Assembly (NCBI RefSeq): GCF_024139115.2
Contig: NC_085139.1
Coordinates: 9,023,533-9,087,532, forward strand
Reading direction: 5' to 3'
Origin: Armigeres subalbatus
Taxonomy: Eukaryota > Arthropoda > Insecta > Diptera > Culicidae
DNA: 64,000 nucleotides
A model generated the notes under the pieces. The model searched no databases and was not told where the DNA came from. It saw only the letters and a list, made by a program, of their open reading frames with translations. The position numbers were made by a program, and so were the translations under genes. Below, one piece after another: positions 22,468 to 34,383 of this stretch (position 1 is the stretch's first letter; the number at the start of each line of letters is the position of its first letter).

Positions 22468-22784
22468 TGAAGCTCGATATCCATCCTGTCAAGCTGTCGT
22501 TCGGTGGTGGTACCCAAGAATTCGATGACGAAGAAGGAGACGACGAAGCAAGTACTCAATTTCCGATGGATTTGAAAATGGTGGTGGGCCGAAAGGGACG
22601 CCCCATGCTGTTGATGGGTGGCCACGCCTTTTTCCGCAACAACACCCACAAAGGCAAAACGTACTGGCTGTGCGCCAAGAGTCGTTCGATAAAGTGTCGC
22701 GCGCGAATAATTACACTGGATAACAGCACAAGTTTAATTTTGAAAAATCAAATTCATAACCATCCGCCTAATGAAAAGTCGTAA
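22468..22784 (+). CDS. mod(mdg4): F8: FLYWCH unit with acidic lead
   Basis: Acceptor TTGTTTTCTCAG then TG and AAG. The 104-residue product opens with a strongly acidic stretch (EFDDEEGDDEAS at 17-28), then MVVGRKGRPMLLMGGHAFF at 37-55, TYWLC (Cys68), KCRAR (Cys76) and IHNH (His96, His98). It ends six residues after the last His. The acidic lead would sit between the common region and the finger and is not shared with neighbours. Confidence 0.87.
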
Positions 22785-23492
22785 TCTTTTCATTCTAGTT
22801 AAATTGATTGAGCGATTTGACAATTGTGTGAATTACAAATTGAACAAAAGCAACAATTCTGGAAAGATTTTCTAAAGTTCAAATATCATTTATTGTTAAA
22901 TAGTTCGTAATTTCATTGAATCGAATTTCTCATTTGCTTCCAGATGGAATAAATACTTAAATATCAATTATGAAATTTGTTGTCTTCTTATCTATTTCGC
23001 ATTTTTGAATACCGTACCGTAAGTATAAACAAAATAATGCTTGTCCTTTTTTGATGACTAGATTGTTTCTTATATTTGAAAACACAATGGCATTCACTAT
23101 TTATACTTTTTTTAGAATTACCAAGTTGGAAGCCCGGTTGAACCTGATTTATCAAAAACTTGTACTACTGCGATAAGTAATTGTATTACCGGAACCGGCG
23201 GTTCGTCATTCAAGTTGGAGATTGATGTGCCCAGACGACATTCTAGTACTGCATTGTTTATTTAAAAAAATATGATTTATTTCAGAGATATGGTCAAATC
23301 AATGGATTACGCAAATCATTTCGTCGTGTTCGTCACAAAAAGTGCTAATGTATGTGTAAAACCAATTATCGAAAGCACAGTCATGATCATTGGAATTTGG
23401 AAGAAAAATTATGTAAAAAATATATATAAAGTATTTTATTCTGAAGACCATAAACAGACTTTTCACAATAGTTTCTCCAATATCTTCGGCAG
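22785..23492. other. Spacer between F8 and F9
   Basis: AT-rich. An exon-like frame at 23116-23265 follows a good T-rich acceptor, but its open frame is in phase 0, not the shared phase, and it lacks any domain. Copy 6 of the repeated element lies at its end. Confidence 0.4.
23242..23250 (+). promoter_or_regulatory. TCTAGTACT element, copy 6
   Basis: Perfect 9-mer continuing GCATT, the same extension as copy 7. It lies 243 bp before the more distal F9 acceptor. Confidence 0.52.
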
Positions 23493-23797
23493 GTGTTAAC
23501 ACCGTTTTTGTACGACTCGTTCCAGGTGCAACGAAATTCCGGATGGCCAAATTTGGATTCACCCAGAAGGGAAAATCGATGCTACTGTACAACGGATATG
23601 CCTACATCAAGGATCGCCAGGCAATGAAGAGCTGCAACTGGAAGTGTTCACTATTCGGAAAGCTAAAGTGCCGTGCAAGAGCTGTTACGAAGACGGTTGA
23701 TGGACGGCAAATGATGAAAATCACCAAACCGCTCCATAATCATACTCGTCAGGCGTATTGTCCCGATGAGAAATCAAGGAAGACTCCTAAGAAATAA
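23493..23797 (+). CDS. mod(mdg4): F9: FLYWCH alternative terminal unit
   Basis: Two acceptors in the same frame are possible: CTTCGGCAG ending 23492 (100 residues) or CGTTCCAG ending 23525 (89 residues). Both leave GT before the first codon. The finger has FGFTQKGKSMLLYNGYAY at 20-37 (long form), CNWKC (Cys51), KCRAR (Cys59) and LHNH (His81, His83). Close paralogue of F7 and F25. The short basic tail ends SRKTPKK. Confidence 0.86.
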
Positions 23798-24460
23798 GTT
23801 TTTTTTATCTTTTCAGCGAGTTATCAATATTTCATTATGTCAACCAAACTTATAATTCATCAATTACTCCCATAATTATTTTTGTTTGAAAACCAAATTT
23901 TGTTCCTATTTTCTTAAAAGAAATATCTAACAATTGGGTGGAATCGGGATTGAAATTGAAAAAAATGTGCATTTGGAATCAGCTAAGTGAGTATAAATAA
24001 GTCATTACCGCAATTTCGTGTTGCAGGATTATTTTATCTTTAGAATATCCGTCTGACGAGTTCGCAAACACAATCCTCGGGTCTAGACTCTGAGTATTAG
24101 GAAGTCACTTCTAGATTAAATAACATTGAAATCGATGAAAAATTGCATCGCATAGCAACAATAATCGCAAACAAAATTAGCATCTGTAATAATCATTAAA
24201 ATACTTAGTATTTATATTCATGAAAATGTTGAAGCCTGTAGAGTAACAATAAAAGAAAAAAAAAAAGAAAAAAATGTGGAAATTGTTTCTTTTGGTATTC
24301 TAGTACTGCATTCACAGTTTATTACTTGGTTGGTGTAATATTCTGAAAAATATCGAAAGGCGCGAACGTCTGCTATGTGGTTTTCTACTATCAAATTTGA
24401 TTGAATGCAAAATCGATTGTAAATGATAAATTTATCGTTCTTACTATCGATTGTGCCACG
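23798..24460. other. Spacer between F9 and the foldback
   Basis: AT-rich with an A-rich stretch near 24250. Nothing else recognised apart from copy 7 of the element. Confidence 0.4.
24299..24307 (+). promoter_or_regulatory. TCTAGTACT element, copy 7
   Basis: Perfect 9-mer continuing GCATTCAC. If the 24461-26165 repeat is discounted it would lie about 0.7 kb before F10. Confidence 0.48.
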
Positions 24461-26165
24461 TTTGGCCTAAAGTCGTTTGGCCTAATGCCGTTTGGCATAA
24501 GGTCGTTTGGCCTAAAGTCATTTGGCCTAATGGTCGTTTGGCCTAATGGACGATTGGCCTAATGGTCGTTTGGCCTAATGGTCGTTTGGCATAATAGGTA
24601 CATATAGGCGTAAACGATTGAAATATATTGTTTATATGAAATTATTTTTGTAGGGGCAAAATAAAGCCATGTGCAGTGATCAAAAAGCGAAATGCAAACT
24701 AATGTTAAATATTGCAAATCACTTTTACAATACAATAAAACCAGGAATTTATAAAAGGAAGGTATAAAAATGAATCAGATATGTTTTGGCAATGTCGACA
24801 TATGAAAACAGTATAACTTGAAAGAACTGATTATGCTTTAAAGAAGGCATCAACATTTTTGGAAAATGCTTGTCATATGCAATACCAAAGCAACATGCAA
24901 TAAAACTTGAAAGGAAAGCACATGCTTTAAAGAAGGTGTCAACCATAGAGTAAAGATTGTATGTTTCCTATACAATGTCAAAACTGTAAAACTCAAAATA
25001 CAAACCCCAATCGATTTTGGCATCACGTTCAGAACATTTATGTTGCCAAAATCGAATGGTTTTTGTTTTCTTATGATACTTTAGCATTTCTTCACTTTTT
25101 GTGACGCTAGCCACACTGTGACCCTTTTTTACATTAAGATACTCATTTTTCTTTTATTTATGTTGTAAAACTATGTTGATTTTTCTCAAAATTGAGCCCA
25201 CAGAATTTTATTTCGAAATGAAACCCAATTTTAATCATCTTTGAGGGGAATTAATGATTCTTCGGCGGAAACATGTTGTTTTATTTTTTAAAATCAAAAT
25301 CTTTATCCAAAATATTATTTTTCAGGCAAATTATACATTGAAGAAAGTGAGTTTCCAAACAAAACATCAAAAACTGTACTCCAGGCAATATTCGGCTAAA
25401 ATTGAATTAAATCGCTTATCAGCAGAGTGAACCCAAACTTATGGCCATATAGTGAATGAACTTAAACTTTTGGCCGCCAGCCGTCTCCCTAATAAAGAAA
25501 ATAATAATAATAATAAAAAAAAACTTTTAGCCAATGCATACTATGCACTTGAGTAAACATTTTGATTTTTAAAATAAAACAAAAATTTTCCGCCGTAAAT
25601 CATCAATGCCCCTCAAAGATGATTAAAATTGGGTTCCATATCACTTTTCATTTCGAAATTGGTGGGCTCAATTTAGAGAAAAATCAACATATTTTTACAA
25701 CATAATAATAAGACAAATGAGTATCTTAATGTAATATTTTAGAACATAAAAAAATGGAAATTGTTAGTTTAAAATACCTACGGTGTAAGATCTACTCAAA
25801 TTCTTTGTATCGAGCTAACAATACCCGAAATCGGATGTAAGATTTATGAAAATACGACCAAAAACTTTTGCCTATATTTTAAGAGGGCGAACCCAAACTT
25901 TTGGCCGGGAGTGTACATATCGTATGTGACTGACGATGACTATCGGATAATGTTGTTGTACACCAATAATAGTAATGTGAACATTTTCACATATTTTACT
26001 AGAAAGAATAATTTACGTTTTTCAAATTATGCCAAACGACCATTAGGCCAAACAACCATTAGGCCAAACAACCATTAGGCCAAACGACTTTAGGCCAAAT
26101 GACGATTAGGCCAAACGGCCTTATGCCAAACGTCATTAGGCCAAACGACTTTAGGCCAAATGACC
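24461..26165. mobile_element. Foldback element with GGCCTAAA-repeat termini
   Basis: The left end has tandem GTCGTTTGGCCTAATG units (24461-24600); the right end has them inverted (CATTAGGCCAAACGAC, 26028-26165). Inner inverted arms pair at about 25129-25315 and 25555-25735. Blocks with AACCCAAACTTTTGGCC near 25430-25480 and 25870-25905 look like termini of a nested MITE. No coding capacity. Confidence 0.75.
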
Positions 26166-26398
26166 TACAACCCTTACTATCTACTCTGAATAGTTTTAGT
26201 ACAATCAATCCTATTCTATATTACAGCCAGCAAACCAGAAAAGGAATATGTTAGAGCTTAAAATAAAAAAAAAACAAGAAGTACGATATATTGTTATCAA
26301 ACTGCGATATGTCGAAGATGCCACTTAATGGATAGCTAGATTGGAATGCATGGATCGCTACTAAGTTTAACTACTTAGCGAGGAAAACACAAATCCTC

Positions 26399-26465
26399 CA
26401 TTGCGGCTCCGCAAAGTGTCACACACGACTGAGCCTACCAAATAAATGAACTGGTTAAAAAAAAA
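26399..26465 (+). repeat. SINE-tail-like fragment
   Basis: TTGCGGCTCCGCAAAG, GTGTCACACACGACTGAGC and CCAAATAAATGAACTGG with an A-run recur almost unchanged at about 3131-3200. The CTACCAAATAAA part is shared with the SINE end at 14778. A dispersed repeat tail. Confidence 0.6.
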
Positions 26466-26687
26466 CCTCCAAAATCAGCATTGATTGTGATTGAATTTGG
26501 TCGTAAATCGTGTGAATGAATTGAAAAACAATACAAAAGTCAAAAATCAAATACAGAAATTAAGCTTTGTTAAGTGTGTAAATGAACAGCTTTTGTAGAG
26601 ATCAGTTAATGAATATGCTGTTCTTATAGCTGTGACTATTTTTGTACTGCGCAAAATAATTACATAATTTGTTTCGTTCTTTTTCAG

Positions 26688-26920
26688 ATCCTCTGAACCA
26701 TTTGGTACTGACGTTCACAACAGGCCAACGTGGCCCAAAACTGATCTTCAATGGGTACTCGTACAATCGAAATAAGGGCAATTTTCGCTCCATGTACTGG
26801 CGCTGCTCGAAACGTCATTTGCTTGGCTGTAGAGCCACAATGATTACGTATCGTGACAATAAGATATTGTCGAGCAATCCCAATCATTGTCACGAACCTG
26901 ATTCGTTGAATTTAAAATAA
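26688..26920 (+). CDS. mod(mdg4): F10: FLYWCH alternative terminal unit
   Basis: Acceptor TTCTTTTTCAG then AT and CCT. The compact 76-residue product has LTFTTGQRGPKLIFNGYSY at 7-25, MYWRC (Cys39), GCRATM (Cys47) and NHCH (His66, His68). Eight residues follow. It is a close paralogue of F27 about 36 kb away, sharing GQRG, LIFNGY, YWRCSKRH and CRATMITY. Confidence 0.87.
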
Positions 26921-27372
26921 CTGATATTTCTCTGTTCCCCATTGCATTCCTCTGGTACCACAATTCAGCAAATCTAATATGAGTTGAATCGGTAATAAGT
27001 AAGAAACATAAACTCGTTTATACGTCTACGACAAGTTGCTCGGTTTTCTTCATTAATGTCGGAGTAAAAATCATGATACTGGCCATTAATTTTTCGTACC
27101 TGATAAGGCAATCGAAACCACACTTTATTACAGCGAAATATGAGAGGAAATTACCAAATACCTTAGCTGGCGATGGCAGATAGAGACAGGCTAGAGTAAG
27201 TGCCGCTCAATAAAGTTAAAACTTTTTTTTAAATTTATGTTCTGTATTTTCGTTTATTGTTTTGCAATAATAATTTTTTTCTGCAATGGTAATGGTAATT
27301 TTGTTGAGTTCAAAAATTGGTAAAGGATGTAAAATTTATATTGTTTTCAAATCCACTGTTTTTATATTTCAG

Positions 27373-27769
27373 ACAACAATTATGAAATACAGTACGTGCT
27401 GAGTGCTCGCGGTGGATTACAATTGTGCATCGACGGCTTCCGTTACACGCGAGATAGGATCAAGGATGCGAAAATTATCTATCGTTGCGTGCACTATAAA
27501 CCGCTAGGGTGAGTATTGCGAGATTGTAGCTCATAAAAAGCTTCATAATATGTACTGATTTTTTTATACCGTCCCGCCAAAGATGCAAAGCACGTGCCCA
27601 CACCGATAAAGACAACCCAAAGGTGAGGATCATTGATGCCGAGCACAACCATCAGCGGAACATGGATCGCCGAAAAAATGGTGCACTACGGAAGCTGTTG
27701 GAGCAACGCAAACGAGAACACCGCAAGAATGCCGAAAGTCGAGCGATGGAAAAGGACAATAATGTTTGA
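27373..27769 (+). CDS. mod(mdg4): F11: FLYWCH unit, two exons, Trp replaced
   Basis: Exons 27373-27508 and 27583-27769, intron 74 bp. Acceptor TTATATTTCAG gives the shared phase. The 106-residue product has YVLSARGGLQLCIDGFRY at 7-24, IYRC (Cys38), GCKAR (Cys46) and EHNH (His66, His68). The near-invariant Trp before the first Cys is Tyr36 here. The intron is phase 2 before the second Cys. The tail of about 38 residues is very basic (RKLLEQRKREHRKN), probably helical. Confidence 0.84.
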
Positions 27770-28560
27770 AACCGTTTTTCTAACATTTATGGTTTAACAT
27801 TTACATATATACATCTGTTTGAGTTATATGAAGAATAAAATTCTTCCTAAACAACATAGTTAACACATTGCAAATCGTCTCAATCGCCAATTATCATTTA
27901 TGAATTATGGCATTCCAAGTTAGTTCTGGTTCGAATCAGTCGTAGTCATAACAATAATAGTTAACAATGAATTTATCCTATTTTGAAGTACTAGAACGTA
28001 TTGTTTTCTGCATCTTTTTATCTTCGAATTTGGATCTCAAATGTGAATATTACTCGACAGTTAGAGTGTAAATTGGATCGTGTTTTTACGTGATGCGAAA
28101 TCTCAATCGGGAAGATCGCGAAGTGGAAAAGAGCAACTTCTGATTTGTATAGTAGAACTCATTAGTGCGCGTTGAATTCTTTGATCGCTTTAATTCTTAT
28201 TCATCATTTAAAACTTCTGAACACATCGTTCTTCTAATTCTTTGCTTTCCATTTTTAATTTTTATTTTTTCACTTTTCTCTTCTCACTTTTCATAATTTT
28301 TCCTCGCCTTCCACTTCTCACTACTTATTTCTAATTTTACTTCTTTCCTTATTCCTATTTATCTCGTCTCATTTCTTGCTTATCACTTTTTCTTTCTCAT
28401 TTCTAACTTCTCGATTCTTAATTTTCATTTCACACATCTTACTTTTCATATCTCAATATTCGTTTTTCACATTTCTCTGTTTACTTCTCTTTCCTCATCT
28501 GACATTTTTTATTATTTCTCATGTCATGTAAAGTGAGAAATGCTTCGCACATTTCTCACT
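27770..28560. repeat. Spacer ending in degenerate TTCTCACTT array
   Basis: 27770-28190 shows nothing but copy 8 of the element. About 28200-28560 is a loose array of TTCTCACTT-like words with an inverted GTGAGAAATG turn near 28535. From 28570 short GGCCAAATG-type repeat words appear. Confidence 0.6.
27987..27995 (-). promoter_or_regulatory. TCTAGTACT element, copy 8
   Basis: Perfect 9-mer in minus orientation, continuing TCAAA. It lies 218 bp after the F11 stop and 1.2 kb before F12. Confidence 0.48.
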
Positions 28561-28897
28561 TTTTCACCATGTATTAACAACTATTCGGCCAAATGGCGTT
28601 CGGTCAAACGGCAGTCGGCCAAATGTCCTTTGGTTGGTATGTCGTTTCCCGCTACTGCCATATAAACCATCACCGTCTTTCTAGAGGTATAATGGAAAGC
28701 GCACAAAACCAGTCATTTCTTCCGTTCAGCGTTTTATGAAGCGAGTCACCTCACCTATCCGCAATCTGTTGCCGAGGAAAACAAATGACAACGTAAATTT
28801 ACCTGCAACTTTATTCGGCTTCGCTTGTTCGGACGATCAAAAACGGAACCGAATTCAAAACATCGATTGAACACAATAAAGCACTTCCAATATTTCA

Positions 28898-29041
28898 GAC
28901 TATTACTACAATGTGTTTTATGTTACCAGAGAAGAACACAATGGGAACGGACACCACTTTACGTAAGATATAACAATGGGAAAAAATGCAATACAGCATA
29001 TAGTCGTAGAATCCAGCAAAGGTCAAAAGAAGAAAGGTTGT
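28898..29041 (+). pseudogene. Possible FLYWCH relic
   Basis: After AATATTTCAG the shared phase gives YYYNVFYVTREEHNGNG, like the first strand of F11, then a stop. Another frame continues with KKCNTAYSRRIQQRSKEER, recalling a second-Cys region with a basic tail. No W-C or H-x-H set. Low support. Confidence 0.28.
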
Positions 29042-29201
29042 GATGCTTTATGGTTGGCAGTTGTTTTATTCTGTTCAATAGCATTTTACAAATATTTAAC
29101 CAGTCAGTCAGTTGATTAGTTTACAATACTTGCCTATTCCAGTTTCCTCCTTCATAATAAATCATAACATCAACTAAAAAAATTCATTATTTTAATTTCA
29201 G

Positions 29202-29629
29202 ATGTATCGTTTGTGATAAGTGCGCGTGGCAAAATTCAGCTCAATGTCAACGGATATCTCTACACACGTGGAAAAACAACAGACGAATCCCAGTACTGGT
29301 CGTGCAATCAATATCGAGTGCTGAGGTAAACCATAAACCAAGCTTATAGAAGGAAGCCTCCTAACTTTGTATCACCATTTTCATGTAGCTGTTCCGCCCG
29401 GGCATCTACCGGCCGTGGCAGCCAGGGTGAAAAACCAATAGTGAAACTTCGTGGCTTTCACAATCATCCGATCATCGTGGATCGGCGCAAACCGGGGGAG
29501 TGTGCACGGCTCAAGGAAATGTATGGCACGTTGTCCAGGAAAAGGAAACACTGTGCAGTGGAACAGAAGGGCTTGGAAACGCTGCAAGTGCCACCCGACG
29601 AACTCAGTTTCATAAAGACGGAAAAATAA
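29202..29629 (+). CDS. mod(mdg4): F12: FLYWCH unit, two exons
   Basis: Exons 29202-29325 and 29389-29629, intron 63 bp. Acceptor TTTAATTTCAG then AT and GTA. The 120-residue product has FVISARGKIQLNVNGYLY at 3-20, QYWSC (Cys34), SCSAR (Cys42) and FHNH (His65, His67). The split codon at the intron makes Ser41. Between the second Cys and H-x-H it has a Gly/Ser loop (STGRGSQGEK). The 53-residue tail is basic then acidic. No ATG at the true start. Confidence 0.85.
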
Positions 29630-29924
29630 TCAGTTTTCGAATAATATAATCTCGTGGACGTTAATCAATAGTTTTTGTTCGGTTCGTGCAAGAATAATTG
29701 ATTTATATTTTTTTAGAAGATTTTTTTTTCTGACCAATGCCGCAATCGAGGTTGACAATGTTATTCATGCATGTATTTCTTCTTCGACAAGGTCGTCTTC
29801 AACATCTTAAAAACTAATTGAAGAAAAAAATACACAGGATCAATTGGTTCAAACATAAACTATGATAAATTTACAATACATTGATAGCAAACCTGAAGCT
29901 AGAGATGTATATTATATATAAGAG

Positions 29925-30130
29925 GGTGGCAATGAATATCGACTTTTCGAATTTTAAAAACGGGTAGGGCTCAAAAGTTGCATCTCCTCGAAAAAAGTCC
30001 CTATGAAAAATGTCAGCTCCATCGGACTTCGTTAAGTATTTGACCAAAGCGGTCGAAGTTTGACTGTTTTGAAACACGAAAATCTTTTGTGCAACACATG
30101 TTCCACAAAAGTTTCTGTGACCCATATGCA
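29925..30130. repeat. Fragment related to the 5085-6545 foldback
   Basis: GGGTGGCAATGAATATCGAC, TTTCGAATTTTAAAAACG and GCTCCATCGGAC match the style and order of blocks at the left of the large palindrome near 5090-5700, diverged. Confidence 0.5.
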
Positions 30131-30139
30131 ATTGATTTC

Positions 30140-30391
30140 AGTCACATTTGAGTTGTTGTAAACAAATCGGTCTGGATTGTGCTCCTAGGGGAAAGCACAC
30201 CTGGAGACACCCAAATGGTGAAACTTGCAACCGCATGGTTGAGCGCTATTTCTCGGATGTTATCGATGTGCGGACATTCAGCGGTCCGAATATTGACTCT
30301 GATTACTACCTCGTTGTCAGTAAAATTCGATCACGGTTGTCAACTGTATCGAACGATAGATCACAGCTAACGATGCGTAACAATATCCAAC
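30140..30391 (+). pseudogene. Non-LTR retrotransposon endonuclease fragment
   Basis: The frame reads CAPRGKHTWRHPNGETCN, then a Met-Val-Glu stretch and VIDVRTFSGPNIDSDYYLVV. This is the end of an APE-type endonuclease of a mosquito non-LTR element. The catalytic SDH motif is SDY here, so it would be dead even if intact. Coding resumes after a 4-kb insertion at 34384. Confidence 0.75.
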
Positions 30392-30399
30392 AGCGTGAG

Positions 30400-33300
30400 T
30401 AGAGGTGTGCGTCGGTCCGAAATTCGGCGGCGGCGGCGTGAATCGGCGTGGCGATTTTTTTTATTACGTTTCTTTAAGATTTTCTTTTGCTTTTTTTTGG
30501 GATATTTTCAAGACATTAAAGGAAGAATCTTTTTAATTTCGCCTAAAAACTTGAGTTGTGTTTTCCAAAATATTCATTTGGAAATTATGTTCGCATTTTC
30601 CACGAGAACTATTCTTTGATGTTTCGAGAATTCTTTGGAATTACCAACAGAAGCTCTTTGGAATACCCAAAAAACATTTGGAAGTTTAGCAGGAAATTCG
30701 TCGGAATTTACATGAGAAATTCTTCAGAATTTTCACGAGGAATTGTTCCAAATTTCTACAGAAAAATGTTCGGAATATCCACGGAAAGCTCCTGTTGAGT
30801 ATTTTTCGAAATTTACATAAAATTTTTCATAATTGTAGAAGAGTGCGGCTGGTAGAATGCGTGTGTTAATGTTGGCTTGGTCTAGAATCATTAGGACGGC
30901 TAGTTTGGCATAGCATAGAGAGAAGGAGCTTTCAAGGAAAATTCTCCGGAATTTCAACGGCAAATTCTTAGGGATTTCCGAGGAAGATTGTTCAAAATGT
31001 ATTCTACGAGTAATTCTTGGTACAGTAGACGTTCGATAACAACAAGTAATTTAACTGCAATTCGATTACACTTCTATTGCATCTGACGTCGACTGACAAC
31101 TGTTTGAATGCGTCTAGAATGCGTTGCAGTTATTGAACAGTATCGCCAACTGAAACGTAAACATGTTGCTAGTATCTAACGACTAGTGTATTGTCCATAA
31201 GAAATTCTTGGGAAATTCCATTGGCCGAAACTAATATCAGGTGGTTTGACCGAAAATGTAGTTTGGCCAAAAGCGACATATAACCGAAAGGGACATTCGG
31301 CCGAACTGGGAATTTGGTCGTTAAAAATCGTTAGACCGAATAGATCATTTGACCGAAAATGCCGTTTAGGAGGAATGGCCATTTGACAGAAAGAACCATT
31401 TGGCTTGGAAATGTCCTTTCTGTAAAACAACCCTTTCGGTCAAACGGCATTTTTTTGTCACATGACCTTATCGGCTAAACGACTTTTTGGCCAAATGATC
31501 AATTCAGTCGAACGCACTTTTCGCAGAAAATGCCATTTGGCCGAAATGGTTGTTTTTTCAAAAGGGAATTGTTTACGCATAAATTGAATATCGGATAGAA
31601 GAGATCGTACTGTAGAACATTGGTAGCAGTTAAAGTAGCTTGCTCATAACAATTGTCGACATAACTGAGCAGTGGGATATGCGTATGTGTATTGCGCGCC
31701 AAAATATTATAAACCTTAGTTATCCAATAGTTACAAACTACTGAGCTTATTGAGATTCTCACGTCCGAATGTGTGAGTGGTGATAAAAGGAAAACAAACA
31801 CTCCTAGATGGTGCAACTCAGCAAAGATTGGGTAAAAATTAGTATATTTCCATATATTTTTTTTACTCTTTTGAAATCATTGTGATGACCCGATCATTTT
31901 TGAGGTTATGAGCTGAAGGAAAACAAACATGTTTTTACACATGACGAATTGCACATTAGTGTGCGAGCGCTAAACGTCACTCATCTCTATTGTCTGCATA
32001 GAAATCTATGTCATTAGTCCGTCTATAAAACCGCCAAAGTAGCAAGAATCAGTAATAGTCCTTGAGACTCGTTGTCCAAGCGACATACAGTTTGTAATTC
32101 ATGCGCAGTTTGAAGCAATAAAGTTAAAACAAATAGTTTGTTCAGTTGTTCAATAAATTGGTCCGTTTTGTTCGTACATAATAGACTAGTTATGTGAAAG
32201 TCAGGCTCTTTCTCCTGCAAATGATCATTATCTGGTCAAAATACTTTTTCGGTGGAACGGCATTTTCAGTCAAATGACCTGTTAGGGCAAACAAATTTTT
32301 CGGTCAAATTACCAGTTCGGCCGAATGTTACTTTTGGCTACATGTCGCTTTCCGCCAAACCATTGTTGACCTGATAACAGAGTTTCAGATAAACATTCAG
32401 TTCGGCTCGGCTAAATGAAATTTTTCTAGGTGACTTTTGGTTTAAGGGCCAGTATCGACTTAGAAAGTAGATGTTACGGTGTTTTGTCTCAAAAAGGCCA
32501 TTTAACCAAACGAGTGGCCAGTTGAGACCATATGATCCGTTCAGTAATTGATATTTGGCCGTATGCCAAATAACATTTTCGGCCAAACGGTACTTCCGAG
32601 GATGCCGAGCCTCTTGAAAGAAGGCTTCCGAACCACTTGAAAGTTGACTTCCGAGCCTCTTGGAAGCAGGCTTACAAGCCTCTTGAAAGAAGGCAACCTA
32701 ACGGAGCCTCTTGAAAGAAGCCTTCGAGCTGCTTGGAAGAAGAGAGAGAGAGGCGTAAAAGGATGCTTCTAATCCTATTGCAACGAAGCAACCGAGTTTT
32801 AGTGAAAAAAAAAATCATTTTGTTCATTTGTCGTTTTGTTCGTTTGATCTTTTGTTCCGCAACCCTTCATACTTTGTGCTGGTTGTGTCAATTGGGATTC
32901 ATTGATCGCATTACATATTATGTAAAATATAAATTTTTGAAATAGAAAATACACAATTATCAAAACTTTATCAATGAATTTTGATTGAAATTGTAATATG
33001 TCCGCCATTACGCATTTTTGTCCGAGGTACCCGCTAGGGCCAGCGAAGGTATCCCCAGGGGTACATGTACCCCAGGTTGAGAACCGCTGATCTAAATTGA
33101 AAAATTCAACGTAGAAGCATCCCTTCTACCAGTCACAAGCTCCAACAATTATGGTGGGTTTTCTGTGTAAATTTTGAAGAATATATTCCTGTAGTAATTT
33201 GGAACAACTTCCCGTGAAAGAGATTCTCATGTAAAATCCGAAGAATTTCCCGCTGAAATTCCAAACATTTTTCCTTAGTGCTCATCTTGGTAATTGCAAA

Positions 33301-34375
33301 GAATTCTCAAAACTTCAAAGTAGTTCCCGTGGAAAATGTGAAAATAAATTAAAGAATTTTCTGGGGAAGTTGATCCAATTTTTCCGGCGAAATTCAAAAT
33401 ATTCTTCCGAATGTCTTGAAAATAACCAAAATGGGCTGTAGCCGAACGACACTTTTGGCCGAATGTCATTTTGGCCAAAGGGCAAATTCGGCCAATTGAG
33501 CTATTCGGCCAACCGATTTTTTTCAGCCAAATGAACTGTTCGACCGAATGACAAAGGCCAAATAACTTTAAGCTAGATAGTCTTTTACCAAATGGTCTAT
33601 TCGGTCAAGCGACACATTCGACCAAACAACTATCAGCCTTGTAGTCTTCGGCCAAATGGCTTTCTGCCGAACTAGAGGCCTAAATAAAAGAAACGCGGAT
33701 AGAAAATATGACTCTGCCAACACTCCATTCAATCTGCTTCATCAAATAGCTACACATGAAAAGGAAGAAATGGTTTATGTAGATAAAATCTCACAATCCG
33801 CTATTTGATGTGTCCACATCACAATAAACAATGCAATTTTATTTCAGAATCTATAAAATGACTTGCACATATTATTGTAAACTAATGTAAAATTCATTCA
33901 AATTTGTTTATTTAAAAATGGCAAATTTAGCCGTTTTCAGTATTTGAGCCAACATTTTGGCTGCTTGACAGGTCTCCTGATCGATTGGCTGCTGTTTTTT
34001 GACGGTTCGATTGGCGGCACATACCTATCCGCGTTTCTCTTATTCAGGCCTCTAGCCGAACTATCCTTTTCCGTACAAAAATTCAACGAGAAATTCTTTG
34101 GATTTCAACGGGTAATCCTCCGCAATTTCCGCACGATTTTTTCTTAGTTTTTACGGAAAGTTTTTTAAAAATTTTAGCAAGAAGTTGTTCGGAATTTTAA
34201 AGAAAATCAATCAGAAAGTTTTACGGAAATTCCACTGAATCTCCGGCATTTCCACTGAAAATTCGGCGGACTTCCTCAAATATGAATCGGCGCGGAAAAC
34301 TTAAGATCAGAGGCGTGACAAATTTGAAACGGCGGCGCGCTGATGCAAAAATGTCGACGGCGGCGCACACCTCTA
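30400..34375. mobile_element. hAT-type non-autonomous element, composite
   Basis: TAGAGGTGTGCG at the left mirrors CGCACACCTCTA at the right. The 8-bp AGCGTGAG at 30392-30399 and 34376-34383 is the target duplication, and the split retroelement frame continues across it. The inside lacks transposase. It holds GGAATTTC-type words (30590-31010, 33130-33420), GGCCGAATG minisatellites (31210-31560, 32230-32600, 33430-33680) and an array of roughly 30-bp CGAGCCTCTTGAAAGAAGG units (32620-32745). A nested element end, CAGCGGTTCTCAACCTGGGG, lies on minus near 33060-33090. Confidence 0.85.
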
Positions 34376-34383
34376 AGCGTGAG

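Noticed and set aside
23116..23265. 50-codon frame after a good T-rich acceptor
   Set aside because: The frame is phase 0 rather than the array phase and has no domain; in the array phase a stop comes after eight codons.
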